From Candidatus Tityobacter terrigena (GTDB taxonomy: Bacteria > Vulcanimicrobiota > Vulcanimicrobiia > Vulcanimicrobiales > Vulcanimicrobiaceae): a DNA stretch of 54,538 nucleotides. Each line of letters starts with the position of its first letter. Positions within the stretch are counted from its first letter, which is position 1. Both the position numbers and the translations under genes were made by a program. Below the pieces are notes generated by a model that made no database searches, was not told the DNA's origin, and saw nothing but the letters and a program-made list of their open reading frames with translations. The stretch spans positions 160,940-215,477 of the forward strand of contig PMHO01000053.1 in the NCBI GenBank assembly GCA_003156715.1, written 5' to 3'. Positions 16,594 to 24,891 of this stretch are shown here, one piece after another.

Positions 16594-17028
16594 ATGGCTC
16601 TTCCGTTTTTGACTCTCGCGTCGTTTGCCGCGCTCGTCAACGTCCCGGGGCCCTGTTCGCTGGTCACGCGCAGCGACGTGGTCAAGGTTCTGCACTGGAA
16701 GATCGACACGGCGCACGAGTCACCCTACCATTTGCCGCAGTCGAGCGGTTGGCATTGCACGTACGAAGCCGATGAAGGTAACGTACTGGTCGTCGTCCCC
16801 GATCACGGCTCGAGTTTCTTGCAAAACAACGCCTTGGTCGATCCCTTCACGAACGGTCTGGGAACTCGCGTACGGGGAATCGCCGACTCCGTTCTGCTCT
16901 TCGACAACACCGCTTACGTCACCAAACATCACCAGAGCGTTTCCATCGCAGTCCTCGCCGTTACCGGAACGACGCCCGATTCGACCTTGACCGCCTTCGC
17001 AAAGATCGTCGCGCGCCGTCTGCCCTGA
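16594..17028 (+). CDS. Secreted protein of unknown function
   Basis: A 144-residue protein with a short hydrophobic N-terminus (MALPFLTLASFAALVNVPGP). The rest reads as one compact domain: CSLVTRSDVVKVLHWKID with a following HCTYEADEGNVLVVVPDHG and a C-terminal SIAVLAVTGTTPDSTLTAF helix-strand segment. Two Cys residues could form a disulfide after export. The layout resembles small secreted DUF3558-type proteins, but the match is too weak to name it. The start at 16594 is preferred over one 27 codons upstream because the hydrophobic segment then sits at the terminus. It is divergent from the interrupted hydrolase; the 177 bp between show no clear promoter. Confidence 0.55.
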   Translation: MALPFLTLASFAALVNVPGPCSLVTRSDVVKVLHWKIDTAHESPYHLPQSSGWHCTYEADEGNVLVVVPDHGSSFLQNNALVDPFTNGLGTRVRGIADSVLLFDNTAYVTKHHQSVSIAVLAVTGTTPDSTLTAFAKIVARRLP

Positions 17029-17127
17029 CGATTCATCGAGCACCGCCCGCAGCCTCCCGAGGATTACGCCGGCATCGCACCCATCATCCGCAACGCCCCG
17101 GCAAAAAGCTCGCCGGTTCGGAGCCGA

Positions 17128-17421
17128 CTAAGTCTCTTCGTCGCCGAACACCAGATCGATCGTCTCGTGTTTGAACGCCTCGGCGACGGTTTCGTTCATC
17201 GCACCGAGGTGGTTCTTGATGAGTGGCTTGATCTCGTCGATGTCGCTCGCGTTCAATTTTGAATCAACCCTTTCATTGATAAGGTCCGCGGCGCCTTGCG
17301 GGTCGTCGATCACCTTTATGAATCTCCGGCGGACATCGCCAACCGTCTTAAAGACCGTTCCTCTTCGAGCGGCGATCGCTGACCGCATGAGCGTATCGTG
17401 ACGCCGTAGCGCGACTTCCAT
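17128..17421 (-). pseudogene. Relic of a class III adenylate/guanylate cyclase domain
   Basis: The first 30 codons read MEVALRRHDTLMRSAIAARR then GTVFKTVGD, which matches the conserved stretch of class III cyclases (ALxRHDxLLRxAIxAHGGxVFKTVGD). After that the resemblance fades (RRRFIKVIDDPQGAADLINE) and the frame ends at 97 residues. The metal-binding FTDIEGST segment that should lie about 20 residues upstream is not found in any frame. This is therefore a gene fragment, or a small chimeric open frame built on one, and not a working cyclase. Confidence 0.5.
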
Positions 17422-17893
17422 GGCGCGACTGTCGGAAGGGACGGAGGTCGTTCCGCGCCGACGGGATCCGGCGCCTTACTCACACCGATTTCTTCGTGCG
17501 AACCAAAGGCACTTCCCATCAACCGCTATGCAGAAGCGGTAAGACGCGGCGCTGAGGGTTCCCTGGGCCGGTGCGACGGGACTGGCCCCCTGCGGACGGT
17601 CATGTTGCTCTCGAGCCGGAAGGCGCCGGCGTTCCGTACAGGCGCACCCAAGGCGATGCCGCCCGCGAGCCATGATGGTCGCTTCACTTTTTCGAGAGCG
17701 ACGGTGGTACGGTCGGTACGCAGACAGCATAGCCGCCCCGCCGAACGAAAACGTACACTGTTGATATTTCAAGGCAAACAGGTGCCGGTTCGAGCTGAGT
17801 CAATTCCCTCCAGGGAGACGATGCCGCCTCGTGTCGGCGGCGTAGGCCGCTGGACATACCGCGTTCCCTTTTAACATCTTATTGGAGGAACTC
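17422..17893. other. Gene-poor stretch
   Basis: About 470 bp in which several short open frames exist on both strands but none has a recognisable domain, a ribosome site or a plausible signal peptide. It lies next to the cyclase relic and not far from IS debris, so it may be decayed sequence. The last 40 bp contain a CCGCC/GGCGG hairpin (about 17823-17839) and the ribosome site GGAGG of the next gene. Confidence 0.4.
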
Positions 17894-18454
17894 ATGCGCT
17901 TGAACTTGATTCGCAGCGCCGCGGTCGCGGTCACTTTGGGACTACTTACGACGGCGGTCGCGGGTGCCGTCGTTCGAGTGAACCCGGTTGGGCCCATGAC
18001 GGTCGTGCATCCGGCACCGGCCGGCGGGCTAGCGGGCCGGCAGCCCCAGCTTCTGGGCAGGCCGATCTATCCGCTCCAGCCGGACGCGGGAACCACGTGT
18101 CCCCGCCGGTATTACGAGTGCGTCACTCTCTCACCGGGCGGCTCTTATAGCTTCTTCTGGTGCGTCGGCTATTTCACGTCAACGTCTTCGTTCTGCGGAC
18201 CCTACGGCGGGACGTGGACTTGGAGCGCCACGGCCAACAAAGGGAGGAAACCGACCAAGATCCTCTCCGTCGATAATTTTTCCCCGAACCCAGGCGATCC
18301 GACGACGGAGACGGTCACCGTACGGAACAATGCGAAGTCAACAGACGGAAAATACCTGTACTACTTCTCGGTCACGGACACGGGCACCGGATCCTGCGGC
18401 TCGATCTGCGGAACCGGCGGGGCAACGGTCGGCGTTGCGATCGGTAGTTCCTAA
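17894..18454 (+). CDS. Secreted protein of unknown function
   Basis: A 186-residue exported protein. It has a clear signal peptide (SAAVAVTLGLLTTAVAGAVV), a proline-rich linker, and a compact Cys-containing domain: CPRRYYECVTLSPGGSYSFF, WCVGYFTSTSSFCGPYGGTW, then a beta-rich part (VDNFSPNPGDPTTETVTV) and a terminal SCGSICGTGGA segment. Six or more Cys residues suggest disulfides. The start at 17894 is fixed by GGAGG five bases upstream; an ATG four codons earlier overlaps that site. No family could be assigned. Confidence 0.65.
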   Translation: MRLNLIRSAAVAVTLGLLTTAVAGAVVRVNPVGPMTVVHPAPAGGLAGRQPQLLGRPIYPLQPDAGTTCPRRYYECVTLSPGGSYSFFWCVGYFTSTSSFCGPYGGTWTWSATANKGRKPTKILSVDNFSPNPGDPTTETVTVRNNAKSTDGKYLYYFSVTDTGTGSCGSICGTGGATVGVAIGSS

Positions 18455-18523
18455 AACCGCAACACGCGCCCGTTCTTCAACCGCTAGCGCTATTGGGCTG
18501 ACCTGACCGTGATGCGGGGCCTT

Positions 18524-18799
18524 TCACACCGTTGTCGCCAACGGTGAACCGGGCGAACCGCCCTTCGCCGGCGCGTAGGTGTAGACGACGCCGGTCATGT
18601 CGGCAATCAGGACGTTACCGCCCTCCAAGACTGCAACGCCGGCGGCGAACTCGATCGTGTTCCCGGTCGTCAACGTCGTGGTGATCGTCGCTTTGCAGCC
18701 ACCTTCACGATTCGGTTGGCTTCGGCCCGACCATCCCGTCAGCAACGGAATGGCCGCAGCAACGACGATGACCTTAGCGACCACGATCGAAGTACGCAT
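18524..18799 (-). CDS. Small secreted protein, possibly a truncated beta-propeller
   Basis: A 91-residue open frame with a signal peptide (KVIVVAAAIPLLTGWSG) and one propeller-blade-like segment, GVAVLEGGNVLIADMTGVVY then TYAP. That segment resembles a single blade of the NHL-type lipoprotein at 14790-15776. With only one blade it is either a fragment of a longer secreted protein or an independent small protein. No lipobox Cys is present. Confidence 0.4.
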   Translation of the reverse strand: MRTSIVVAKVIVVAAAIPLLTGWSGRSQPNREGGCKATITTTLTTGNTIEFAAGVAVLEGGNVLIADMTGVVYTYAPAKGGSPGSPLATTV

Positions 18800-18855
18800 G
18801 TGTATAACCCCGCTGCGCGAGGATTACTCGACAAGTAGCGCGGTGCCGCGAGCGC

Positions 18856-19161
18856 TTATTCCTGCTGAGCGGCTATCGAAAACAGCCACCACCGTGGTGC
18901 GCCGCGGCGGGCCTTACGGTCGAAGTATACGATGGCCGTCGTCCCGTCCTCGGCGCGGATCTCGAACCAGTGGCGCGCCAAATACTCGTCGCCGCGATCT
19001 CTCTTTGTCGAGCGCCACGTGCGAACGATCTCGCGAACGACGATGTCCGCGTTCTGCCGGCGGAACCGCCGCGGAAGCGGCGGCGCTCCCTCGAGGAGCG
19101 CCCCGGAATCGACGAACTCGCCAGTCGGCTCGAGCGGCTCGGCAATGAAACTAGAATTCAT
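18856..19161 (-). CDS. DUF6504 family protein
   Basis: A 101-residue cytoplasmic protein. The sequence fits the DUF6504 pattern: FIAEPLEPTGEF at the start, PPLPRRFRRQNADIVVREIV, then RHWFEIRAEDGTTAIVYFDR and a terminal RWWLFSIAA. The family has no known function. The ATG at 19161 places the conserved start correctly; the frame extends 37 codons further upstream without similarity. Confidence 0.65.
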   Translation of the reverse strand: MNSSFIAEPLEPTGEFVDSGALLEGAPPLPRRFRRQNADIVVREIVRTWRSTKRDRGDEYLARHWFEIRAEDGTTAIVYFDRKARRGAPRWWLFSIAAQQE

Positions 19162-19310
19162 GCGCCGAATATTTTGACGTCGCGCTCCGTCCGCGCCTGC
19201 AGCAAGTCGCACGTCGCGCGCATCGAGCAGTCTCAATCCGCTCCGGTAACGAACCAATTGGTGCGCTAACAAGAAGCGGGCCGTAGTCCGCAGCGGCGAT
19301 CCCGCTCGGT

Positions 19311-19880
19311 TCAGCCGAGGATGTCGTCTACTGCGAATGCGACTTCGGGGAAGGCGCTTGGCGCCAGCGATTCGCCGCGGAGCGCGGTTCGCACCTCGCA
19401 GTACTCGCCTTCGCGGAGGCCGGAAAACGCTTCGATTCGATCGTCGACGAGATCGACGATCCAGACCTCGCGAACGCCGGCGCGCGCATAGGCCCCGAGC
19501 TTGCGCCCACGATCGTAGCGCAGCGTCGATTCGGAAACCTCAACGACCAGGAGCGGCGCATCGGCGCGCGGCAGCGCGTGGCGGTAAAAGTCCTCGCGCA
19601 GAGCCAGCAGCATGACGTCGGGCTGCGGCTCCGAGTAGTCATCGAGCGTAACGGCGGCTTGAACGTCGACGATCGCACGGTCAGCGAGGCGGGCAGAAAA
19701 CAAGCGCAGGAGCATACGGACAGAAAAGCCGTGGCGCGGTCCGATGGGCGGCATCGCAATCAGCTCGCCGTCCAGCAACTCCACGCGTTCGTCGGGCTTA
19801 ATGATCCCGAGCTCTCCCATGCGATGGTACTCCCCGACGCTGATCGGTCGTATCCGGTACTCGACAGCCATCTCACTCAT
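19311..19880 (-). CDS. Uma2-family (DUF820) putative restriction-endonuclease-fold protein
   Basis: A 189-residue Uma2 protein with the PD-(D/E)xK core: Glu in VELLDGELIAMPPIGPRH, Asp in SEPQPDVMLL, and Glu...Lys in VVEVSESTLRYDRGRKLGAYA, followed by VREVWIVDL. The family is abundant in Cyanobacteria and some other phyla; its biological role is unresolved, although a nuclease fold is clear. A second Uma2 gene lies 1.2 kb away on the same strand, beyond the phosphotriesterase-like gene. The ATG at 19880 gives a normal length. Confidence 0.85.
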   Translation of the reverse strand: MSEMAVEYRIRPISVGEYHRMGELGIIKPDERVELLDGELIAMPPIGPRHGFSVRMLLRLFSARLADRAIVDVQAAVTLDDYSEPQPDVMLLALREDFYRHALPRADAPLLVVEVSESTLRYDRGRKLGAYARAGVREVWIVDLVDDRIEAFSGLREGEYCEVRTALRGESLAPSAFPEVAFAVDDILG

Positions 19881-20019
19881 GCGATCGTGTCACCTCTACT
19901 TTTCAGTTTCGTGAACGTGGCATAGTCATCCCGGGCCGCGTGCTGCCAAAAGTTCTCGGGCCAGCGGCCGGCGCGCACTTCCAGGCCATCCCCAGCTTTG
20001 GTTTGCGCAGGGGATTACC

Positions 20020-21012
20020 GTGAGCGCCGCGCAAACGCCCCTTCTCGGGATGGCGCTTGTTGAAACCGTTCGCGGCCCAATCGACGTCAGCCGGCTGGGC
20101 GCGACGTTGATGCACGAGCACGTTTTCGTGCTCAGCGAGGAGATCCGCCAAAACTATCCGGCGTATTGGAACGAAGACGCACGGGTGGCTGATGCCATCG
20201 CGCAACTGCAAGAGGCGGTCGCGCGCGGCGTGCGCACGATCGTCGACCCGACCGTCATCGGCCTGGGCCGCTGCATTCCGCGGATCGCGCGCGTCAATGC
20301 GGGCGTCGATCTCAACATCGTCGTTGCCACCGGGCTGTACGCCTACGCCGAACTGCCGTTCTTCTTCCAGTACCGGGGTTCGGGCCGAAAATCCGGCGCC
20401 GTCGATCCAATGGCACAGATGTTCGTTACGGACCTCACGCTCGGAATCGCCGGCACCGGCGTTAAGGCGGCTTTCTTGAAATGCTGTGTCGAACAATCGG
20501 AGCTGACGGCGGGGATAGAGCGCGTGCTGCGGGCAGTGTCTACCGCCCACCACCGAACCGGCGCGCCGATCGTGGTTCACACCAACGTGCACGCGACCAC
20601 CGGGCTAACGGCGCAACGGGTCTTCCGCGAAGAAGGCGTCGACCTCTCGCGAGTCGTCCTGGGCCACAGCGGCGATTCGACCGACCTCTCGTATTTAATC
20701 GAGCTGATGGACGCCGGATCGTATATCGGAATGGACCGTTTCGGGCTCGACGGGCTGCTGCCGTTCGAGCAACGCGTAGCGACGGTGGCCGAGCTCTGCA
20801 AGGCCGGCTACGCGGAGCGCATGGTGCTATCGCACGACGCGGCCTGCTACATCGACTGGTTCTCGCCCGAAGTGAAGGCAAAGATGGCACCGCGATGGCA
20901 CTTCAACCACATCCACGACGACGTTTTACCGGCGCTGCGGGAATGCGGCGTAACGGAGGCTCAGATCGACACCATGCTCGTCGACAACCCGCGCCGCTAC
21001 TTCACGCGTTGA
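20020..21012 (+). CDS. Phosphotriesterase-family metal-dependent hydrolase
   Basis: TIM-barrel amidohydrolase-superfamily enzyme of 330 residues. All metal-site elements of the PTE family are visible: HxH in LMHEHVF, a Lys for carboxylation in KAAFLKC, His in IVVHTNVHA, His in LGHSGDS and Asp in LSHDAAC. The family includes lactonases and organophosphate hydrolases; the substrate here cannot be told. The start is GTG at 20020 with CAGGGG 6 bases before it. It sits alone on the plus strand between two minus-strand Uma2 genes. Confidence 0.85.
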   Translation: MSAAQTPLLGMALVETVRGPIDVSRLGATLMHEHVFVLSEEIRQNYPAYWNEDARVADAIAQLQEAVARGVRTIVDPTVIGLGRCIPRIARVNAGVDLNIVVATGLYAYAELPFFFQYRGSGRKSGAVDPMAQMFVTDLTLGIAGTGVKAAFLKCCVEQSELTAGIERVLRAVSTAHHRTGAPIVVHTNVHATTGLTAQRVFREEGVDLSRVVLGHSGDSTDLSYLIELMDAGSYIGMDRFGLDGLLPFEQRVATVAELCKAGYAERMVLSHDAACYIDWFSPEVKAKMAPRWHFNHIHDDVLPALRECGVTEAQIDTMLVDNPRRYFTR

Positions 21013-21045
21013 TGGTTTCAGCGCCGAATCGGTGCTGGGCATGCG

Positions 21046-21600
21046 TCACGGTCCGATCTCCGCCATCGCGTATAACTCGTCAAGATCGATCGCAACACGA
21101 ACGGAGCGGAACTCGAGTTTCCCACCAGTCACCGGCGGTTCGAGCGTCCAGCTCGCATTCTGCCTCCGCACGAGTTGCGCCCAGCGCTTACGCGAGTCGA
21201 TCAGGACGTACTCTTCGAGCGACTCGATCGATTGGTACTCGCCCATCTTCGCACCGAGGTCATCCTTAAAGGTCGATTCGGAGAGGACCTCGACTACGAG
21301 CTTCGGGTAGCGAATAGTCGTGCCGCCGCGAACGCGATCCCGGTCGTCACAGGTCACGACGACATCGGCGTAGCGCATACTACGCTCCATCTCGATCAAC
21401 ATGTCCGAGCCGTACGTCCGACAGGGACGAGCCGCCGGCCGAATCTTCTCGATGAGCGCCGCCGCGATGTCGTTGTGTTCGATCGTGCCGCCGGCGAACC
21501 CATAAACGTGGCCGTTGACGAACTGGTGCTTGCACAGTTGCCGCAATTCCCAGGCCGGGAACTCGGCTTTCGTAAGCGCCTCATGAGGCTGGGCGGTCAT
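21046..21600 (-). CDS. Uma2-family (DUF820) putative restriction-endonuclease-fold protein
   Basis: Second Uma2 protein, 184 residues. It has the family's early EF...WELRQL...FVNGHVYGFAGGTIEHN segment (Glu is replaced by Asn in the usual E-x-x-x-G-E), YADVVVTCDDRD for the metal Asp, and VVEVLSESTFKDDLGAKMGEY with a Lys, then YVLIDSRKR. The start at 21600 fits family length; the frame extends 15 codons more. It differs enough from the other Uma2 gene that they are not a recent duplication. Confidence 0.8.
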   Translation of the reverse strand: MTAQPHEALTKAEFPAWELRQLCKHQFVNGHVYGFAGGTIEHNDIAAALIEKIRPAARPCRTYGSDMLIEMERSMRYADVVVTCDDRDRVRGGTTIRYPKLVVEVLSESTFKDDLGAKMGEYQSIESLEEYVLIDSRKRWAQLVRRQNASWTLEPPVTGGKLEFRSVRVAIDLDELYAMAEIGP

Positions 21601-21661
21601 CGAGTTAGGATACCACGGCGGATGGCTCTTCGCCCGTCGGGCCACGGCAGGTTGCCGGCAC

Positions 21662-22867
21662 TCATGACGACGCCGCTCGCTCGCTGCCGATGGCCCAGAC
21701 CAGCGCGATCAGCAAGAAGTTGGCCACGAGCGAGCTGCCGCCATACGAGATGAAGGGCAGCGTTATGCCGGTCAGCGGGAGCAGACCGAGGACGCCGCCG
21801 ATGATGATAAAGGTCTGCACGCCGAGCGTCACCGCGAGGCCGGTCGCCAACAGCTTCGCATACAAGTCCGGTTGCGCCTGAGCGATTGCGAGTCCACGCT
21901 GCACGACGACCAGAAAAGCGCCGATCAGCACGAGGCCGCCGAGCGCTCCGAACTCCTCGCTCCACGCCGCGTAGATGTAGTCGGTGCCGACCGCTGGGAT
22001 GTAATACGGATGCCCGAGGCCGTACCCGGTGCCGAAGAGACCGCCCGCGGCCAGCGAAAAGAGCGCTTGCAGGGCTTGATAGCCGCGCCCGAGCGGATCG
22101 GCAAACGGGTTTTGCCAGACCTGGAAACGCGCCACGACGTAAGGATAGTGCTTCACCGCCCACCACGCGGCAAGTGCGAAGACCGCCGCCCCGCCAAGAA
22201 CCAGATCGACGCGCCGGGTCGCCACGTAGAGCATAGCGACGAAGGTTACGAGCAGCAGCGTCGCCATTCCGATGTCGCGTTCGAAGACTAAGATCGCCAT
22301 CGAGGCGCCCCAACCGAGAAAGAGCGGCCCCAGATACTTGGCATTGGCGCGCACCGACCACGGCTTGGCGGCGGCGATCACGTCGGCCGTCTCAGCCAGG
22401 TACGCCGCCATGAACAGTACCATGAAGAGTTTGATGATCTCGACCGGCTCGAACTGAATGCTGCCGATCCTAATCCAAAGCTTTGCGCCGTTGACCTCTT
22501 GTCCGAAGATCGCGATCAGCGCAAACAGCACGATGGAGCCGAGCACCCAAACGTACTTGAACGCGGCAAACTGACGGAAGTGGTCGAAGAGCCGCCTCGA
22601 CAGCAGGACGAGCGTAAGCGAAATGCCGATCCAGGCTTCCTGCTTGTGGGCGAGATCGCCGGATAGCCGGGCGAGCATGGCGAGCCCCAGGCCCGTAAGC
22701 ATCACGCTCAGCGCCGGCAGCAGTTCGTCGCGCCGCGTGTCGCGAGGGGCGCTCAGGACCCAGCCGAGCGCCCCCAGCGCGAGCAGAACGAGCGCCCAGG
22801 GTGGCCCGACGGAGTTTCGCGGAGCGAGCGAGAGCGCAAACCCGCCGATCCCCAGCGCCACCGCCAT
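21662..22867 (-). CDS. FtsW/RodA/SpoVE family peptidoglycan polymerase
   Basis: Integral membrane glycosyltransferase of about 401 residues that polymerises lipid II with a partner penicillin-binding protein. About ten membrane helices are seen. SEDS landmarks are GAKLWIRIGSIQFEPVEIIK (catalytic loop), ERDIGMATLL, GRGYQALQALFSLAAGGLFG, AWSEEFGALGG and the final LPFISYGGSSLVANFLLIAL. Whether it is the division (FtsW) or elongation (RodA) type cannot be decided. The frame extends back over the PP2C gene; ATG 22867 is the first non-overlapping start. It is the last gene of the def-fmt-rsmB-fha-fha-PP2C run. No PBP2 follows, unlike the usual arrangement. Confidence 0.88.
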   Translation of the reverse strand: MAVALGIGGFALSLAPRNSVGPPWALVLLALGALGWVLSAPRDTRRDELLPALSVMLTGLGLAMLARLSGDLAHKQEAWIGISLTLVLLSRRLFDHFRQFAAFKYVWVLGSIVLFALIAIFGQEVNGAKLWIRIGSIQFEPVEIIKLFMVLFMAAYLAETADVIAAAKPWSVRANAKYLGPLFLGWGASMAILVFERDIGMATLLLVTFVAMLYVATRRVDLVLGGAAVFALAAWWAVKHYPYVVARFQVWQNPFADPLGRGYQALQALFSLAAGGLFGTGYGLGHPYYIPAVGTDYIYAAWSEEFGALGGLVLIGAFLVVVQRGLAIAQAQPDLYAKLLATGLAVTLGVQTFIIIGGVLGLLPLTGITLPFISYGGSSLVANFLLIALVWAIGSERAASS

Positions 22868-22898
22868 CGGCGCGACGCGACGAAGCAGCAGCGCGCCG

Positions 22899-23810
22899 CT
22901 AGCGATCGGTCGTAAGAATTCCGGCGCGATCGACCGGCGCAAAGCGCAAGACGTAGATCCCAAACGAGACGAGGGCCGTCGCGAGCATCAGCAGCGCGAT
23001 CAGGGCGCGCAGCTTGATCTCGGTCAGACGGTCGCGCCCGGCGGAGGGAAGCGTCGGAACCAGCAGATCGCGACCGACGATCAGCGTTGCATTGTCGACG
23101 TTGCCGCGCGCTCTGACGGTCGAGAGCAAGAGGCTGACCGCATCGGTTGCGGTCGGGGATTGCTGCATCGCCTCGCCTAGTTCATCGGCGTCGACGCAGC
23201 GATGAATGCCGTCGGTGCAAAGCAACAGTTGGTCGCCCGCGATCAACTCGACCTGCGCGATGCTGGCCTCGAGTTTGGTTTGCGTTCCAAGGCTTCGCCA
23301 GAGCAGACTGCGAGTTCGCGGTTTGGCCGGAACGGAGCCCTTCATGCTGGTCACGGCCGCGTCGGCGAACATCGCGTCGTCGACCGTCAGCGACTCGACG
23401 TGACCGACGCGCAGCAAATAGGCCCGTGCGTCGCCCACGTGACCGATGAAGGCGTGATGCCCGACGACGAGCACGGCCGTCAGCGACGTGCCGCTGCCGA
23501 CGAAATCCTCGTGGCTGCCGCTCTGTGCGAACAGGCGCGCGTTCGCGTGGTCGAGAGCCGACAGCAAGAGCGCGCGCATCGAACCTTGTGAGACGGAGCG
23601 CGCCCCGAGCGCGCCCAAGCGCTGGCGCCGGCGCAGATAGTCGCGCACGGTGCCGAGCGCAAGCATCGCCGTCGACGTTCCCCGCGCCGCGAACCCGAAA
23701 CCGTCGGCGACGCCGAGAAAGGTGACGTTCGGCGCGATGCACTCCGCGACGTGCGCGTCACTTTGCTGCTTTTGCCAGATGCCGAGCTCCGAGCCGACGG
23801 CTACTTCCAC
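22899..23810 (-). CDS. PP2C-type Ser/Thr phosphatase with C-terminal membrane anchor
   Basis: Predicted metal-dependent Ser/Thr phosphatase (PstP/Stp-like), 303 residues. PP2C motifs: QQSDAH for the first metal region, GVADGFGFAARG (usual VADGMGG, so the second Gly is Phe), HVGDARAYLL, LLLCTDGIH and VDNATLIV. A single membrane helix (ALIALLMLATALVSFGIYVL) near residue 280 anchors it, with a short outside tail. The start is GTG 23810 after GGAGTGGGAG, overlapping fhaB by 10 bp; a TTG five codons earlier would leave no room for a ribosome site. Its gene order (FHA, FHA, PP2C, FtsW) implies a role in phospho-signalling at the cell wall. No Ser/Thr kinase gene is in view. Confidence 0.85.
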   Translation of the reverse strand: MEVAVGSELGIWQKQQSDAHVAECIAPNVTFLGVADGFGFAARGTSTAMLALGTVRDYLRRRQRLGALGARSVSQGSMRALLLSALDHANARLFAQSGSHEDFVGSGTSLTAVLVVGHHAFIGHVGDARAYLLRVGHVESLTVDDAMFADAAVTSMKGSVPAKPRTRSLLWRSLGTQTKLEASIAQVELIAGDQLLLCTDGIHRCVDADELGEAMQQSPTATDAVSLLLSTVRARGNVDNATLIVGRDLLVPTLPSAGRDRLTEIKLRALIALLMLATALVSFGIYVLRFAPVDRAGILTTDR

Positions 23811-24223
23811 GCTCCCACTCCGCAAAAGACGATTCGCGTCATGCCGATGTCGATCTCGTCGCCGTCCCGAAGCACCGTGGCACCTTCGATCGGGCGGGCA
23901 TTGACCAGCGTTCCGTTGCGACTATCCAGGTCGCGGATGCTAGGCGCTCCATCCCATACGTCGATGCGTGCATGCACTCGGCTCACCTGCGAATCCGGAA
24001 TCACTAACGTCGCGGAGGGTGCGCGGCCGATCGTTACGGGCACGGAAACGCTCACCGATCGCGTCTGCCCATCTTCCTCCACGCGTAGCACGACGGCCTG
24101 CATGGCCGCCGCGGCATCATCGCTGCGCCGCCGCCCGCGCCGTAGCGGAAGGGCCGCGCAAACGAACAGGGCTACCAGCGCAACCACCTCTAAGCTTTCC
24201 AGGCGAGCTTGTGGCGGAAACAT
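23801..24223 (-). CDS. Membrane-anchored FHA-domain protein (FhaB/FipA-like)
   Basis: A 140-residue protein with an N-terminal membrane helix (LEVVALVALFVCAALPL), a short basic linker and one FHA domain: VTIGRAPSATLVI, SQVSRVHARI and DSRNGTLVN supply the Gly-Arg, Ser-x-x-His and Asn-Gly that read phosphothreonine. In Actinobacteria the matching protein links kinase signalling to septal wall synthesis. Its ATG overlaps the fhaA stop by one base, and it runs into the PP2C gene, so the three are co-translated. Confidence 0.85.
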   Translation of the reverse strand: MFPPQARLESLEVVALVALFVCAALPLRRGRRRSDDAAAAMQAVVLRVEEDGQTRSVSVSVPVTIGRAPSATLVIPDSQVSRVHARIDVWDGAPSIRDLDSRNGTLVNARPIEGATVLRDGDEIDIGMTRIVFCGVGAWK

Positions 24224-24891
24224 TAGGTAGCCTCTTTACCCGCATCGTCATCCTCGACCGCCAGTTCGCAGTCGCCGACGCGCAAGACATCGCCACACTG
24301 CAAGCGCCCGGCGTCCCGCTTCTGACCGTTCAGCAACGTGCCGTTCGAGCTTCCCAGATCGCGGAAGCGAGCCTCGGCACCCGATGCTTCCAGCAACACG
24401 TGGCGACGGGACACGCGTGGATCGAGCAGGACGAGGTCGCACGTGGCATCGCGCCCAACCGTTAGCGGGCCGTTTAAGGAGCGGCGCACGTTGGGCGGCA
24501 TGCCGCGGCGCACGCGAACGGCGAGGCTCACCGGCGGCGCAAGCGTTTCGGACGCGATCGCGACGGTGCCGGCCGCGACCGTCGGAGTCGCAACCAGCCT
24601 AACTTCCGGCGCGCGCGGCGACCGGCCGGAGCGTTCGGCCAGGCGCGCTAGCATCGTGCTCCACTGGCGTTCGAGATACTCGCGGTCGGGCGCGAAACGT
24701 GCCACGTCCGCCGGCGCGAGCTGGACCAAGAAACGCCGTCCCTCGCGGGGTTCGCCGGCCGCCGCGCTTTCGAAGGCTGCCACCAGCTTGCGGGCGATCA
24801 TCACGGGTTGAAGCGCGCTCGGAAAGGCCACCGCGAACGTGCGCTCGACGACGTTGGCGCACACGGCTTCGAGCCGGGTAAAAGCGTTCAT
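24223..24891 (-). CDS. FhaA-like protein: DUF3662 plus C-terminal FHA domain
   Basis: A 222-residue cytoplasmic protein. Residues 1-95 match the DUF3662/FhaA N-terminal domain (RLEAVCANVVERTFAVAFPS, LQPVMIARKLVAAFE, PDREYLERQW). After a linker, a C-terminal FHA domain follows (LTVGRDATCDLVLLDPRVSR, GSSNGTLLNGQ) with all phosphothreonine-binding residues. In mycobacteria FhaA binds the MviN complex and controls wall synthesis. The ATG at 24891 overlaps the rsmB stop by 4 bp (ATGA); the longer open frame upstream is only an overlap with rsmB. Confidence 0.85.
   Translation of the reverse strand: MNAFTRLEAVCANVVERTFAVAFPSALQPVMIARKLVAAFESAAAGEPREGRRFLVQLAPADVARFAPDREYLERQWSTMLARLAERSGRSPRAPEVRLVATPTVAAGTVAIASETLAPPVSLAVRVRRGMPPNVRRSLNGPLTVGRDATCDLVLLDPRVSRRHVLLEASGAEARFRDLGSSNGTLLNGQKRDAGRLQCGDVLRVGDCELAVEDDDAGKEAT

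Noticed and set aside
17602-17874. A 90-residue plus-strand open frame
   Set aside because: No domain, no signal peptide and no ribosome site; composition looks like non-coding GC-rich sequence.
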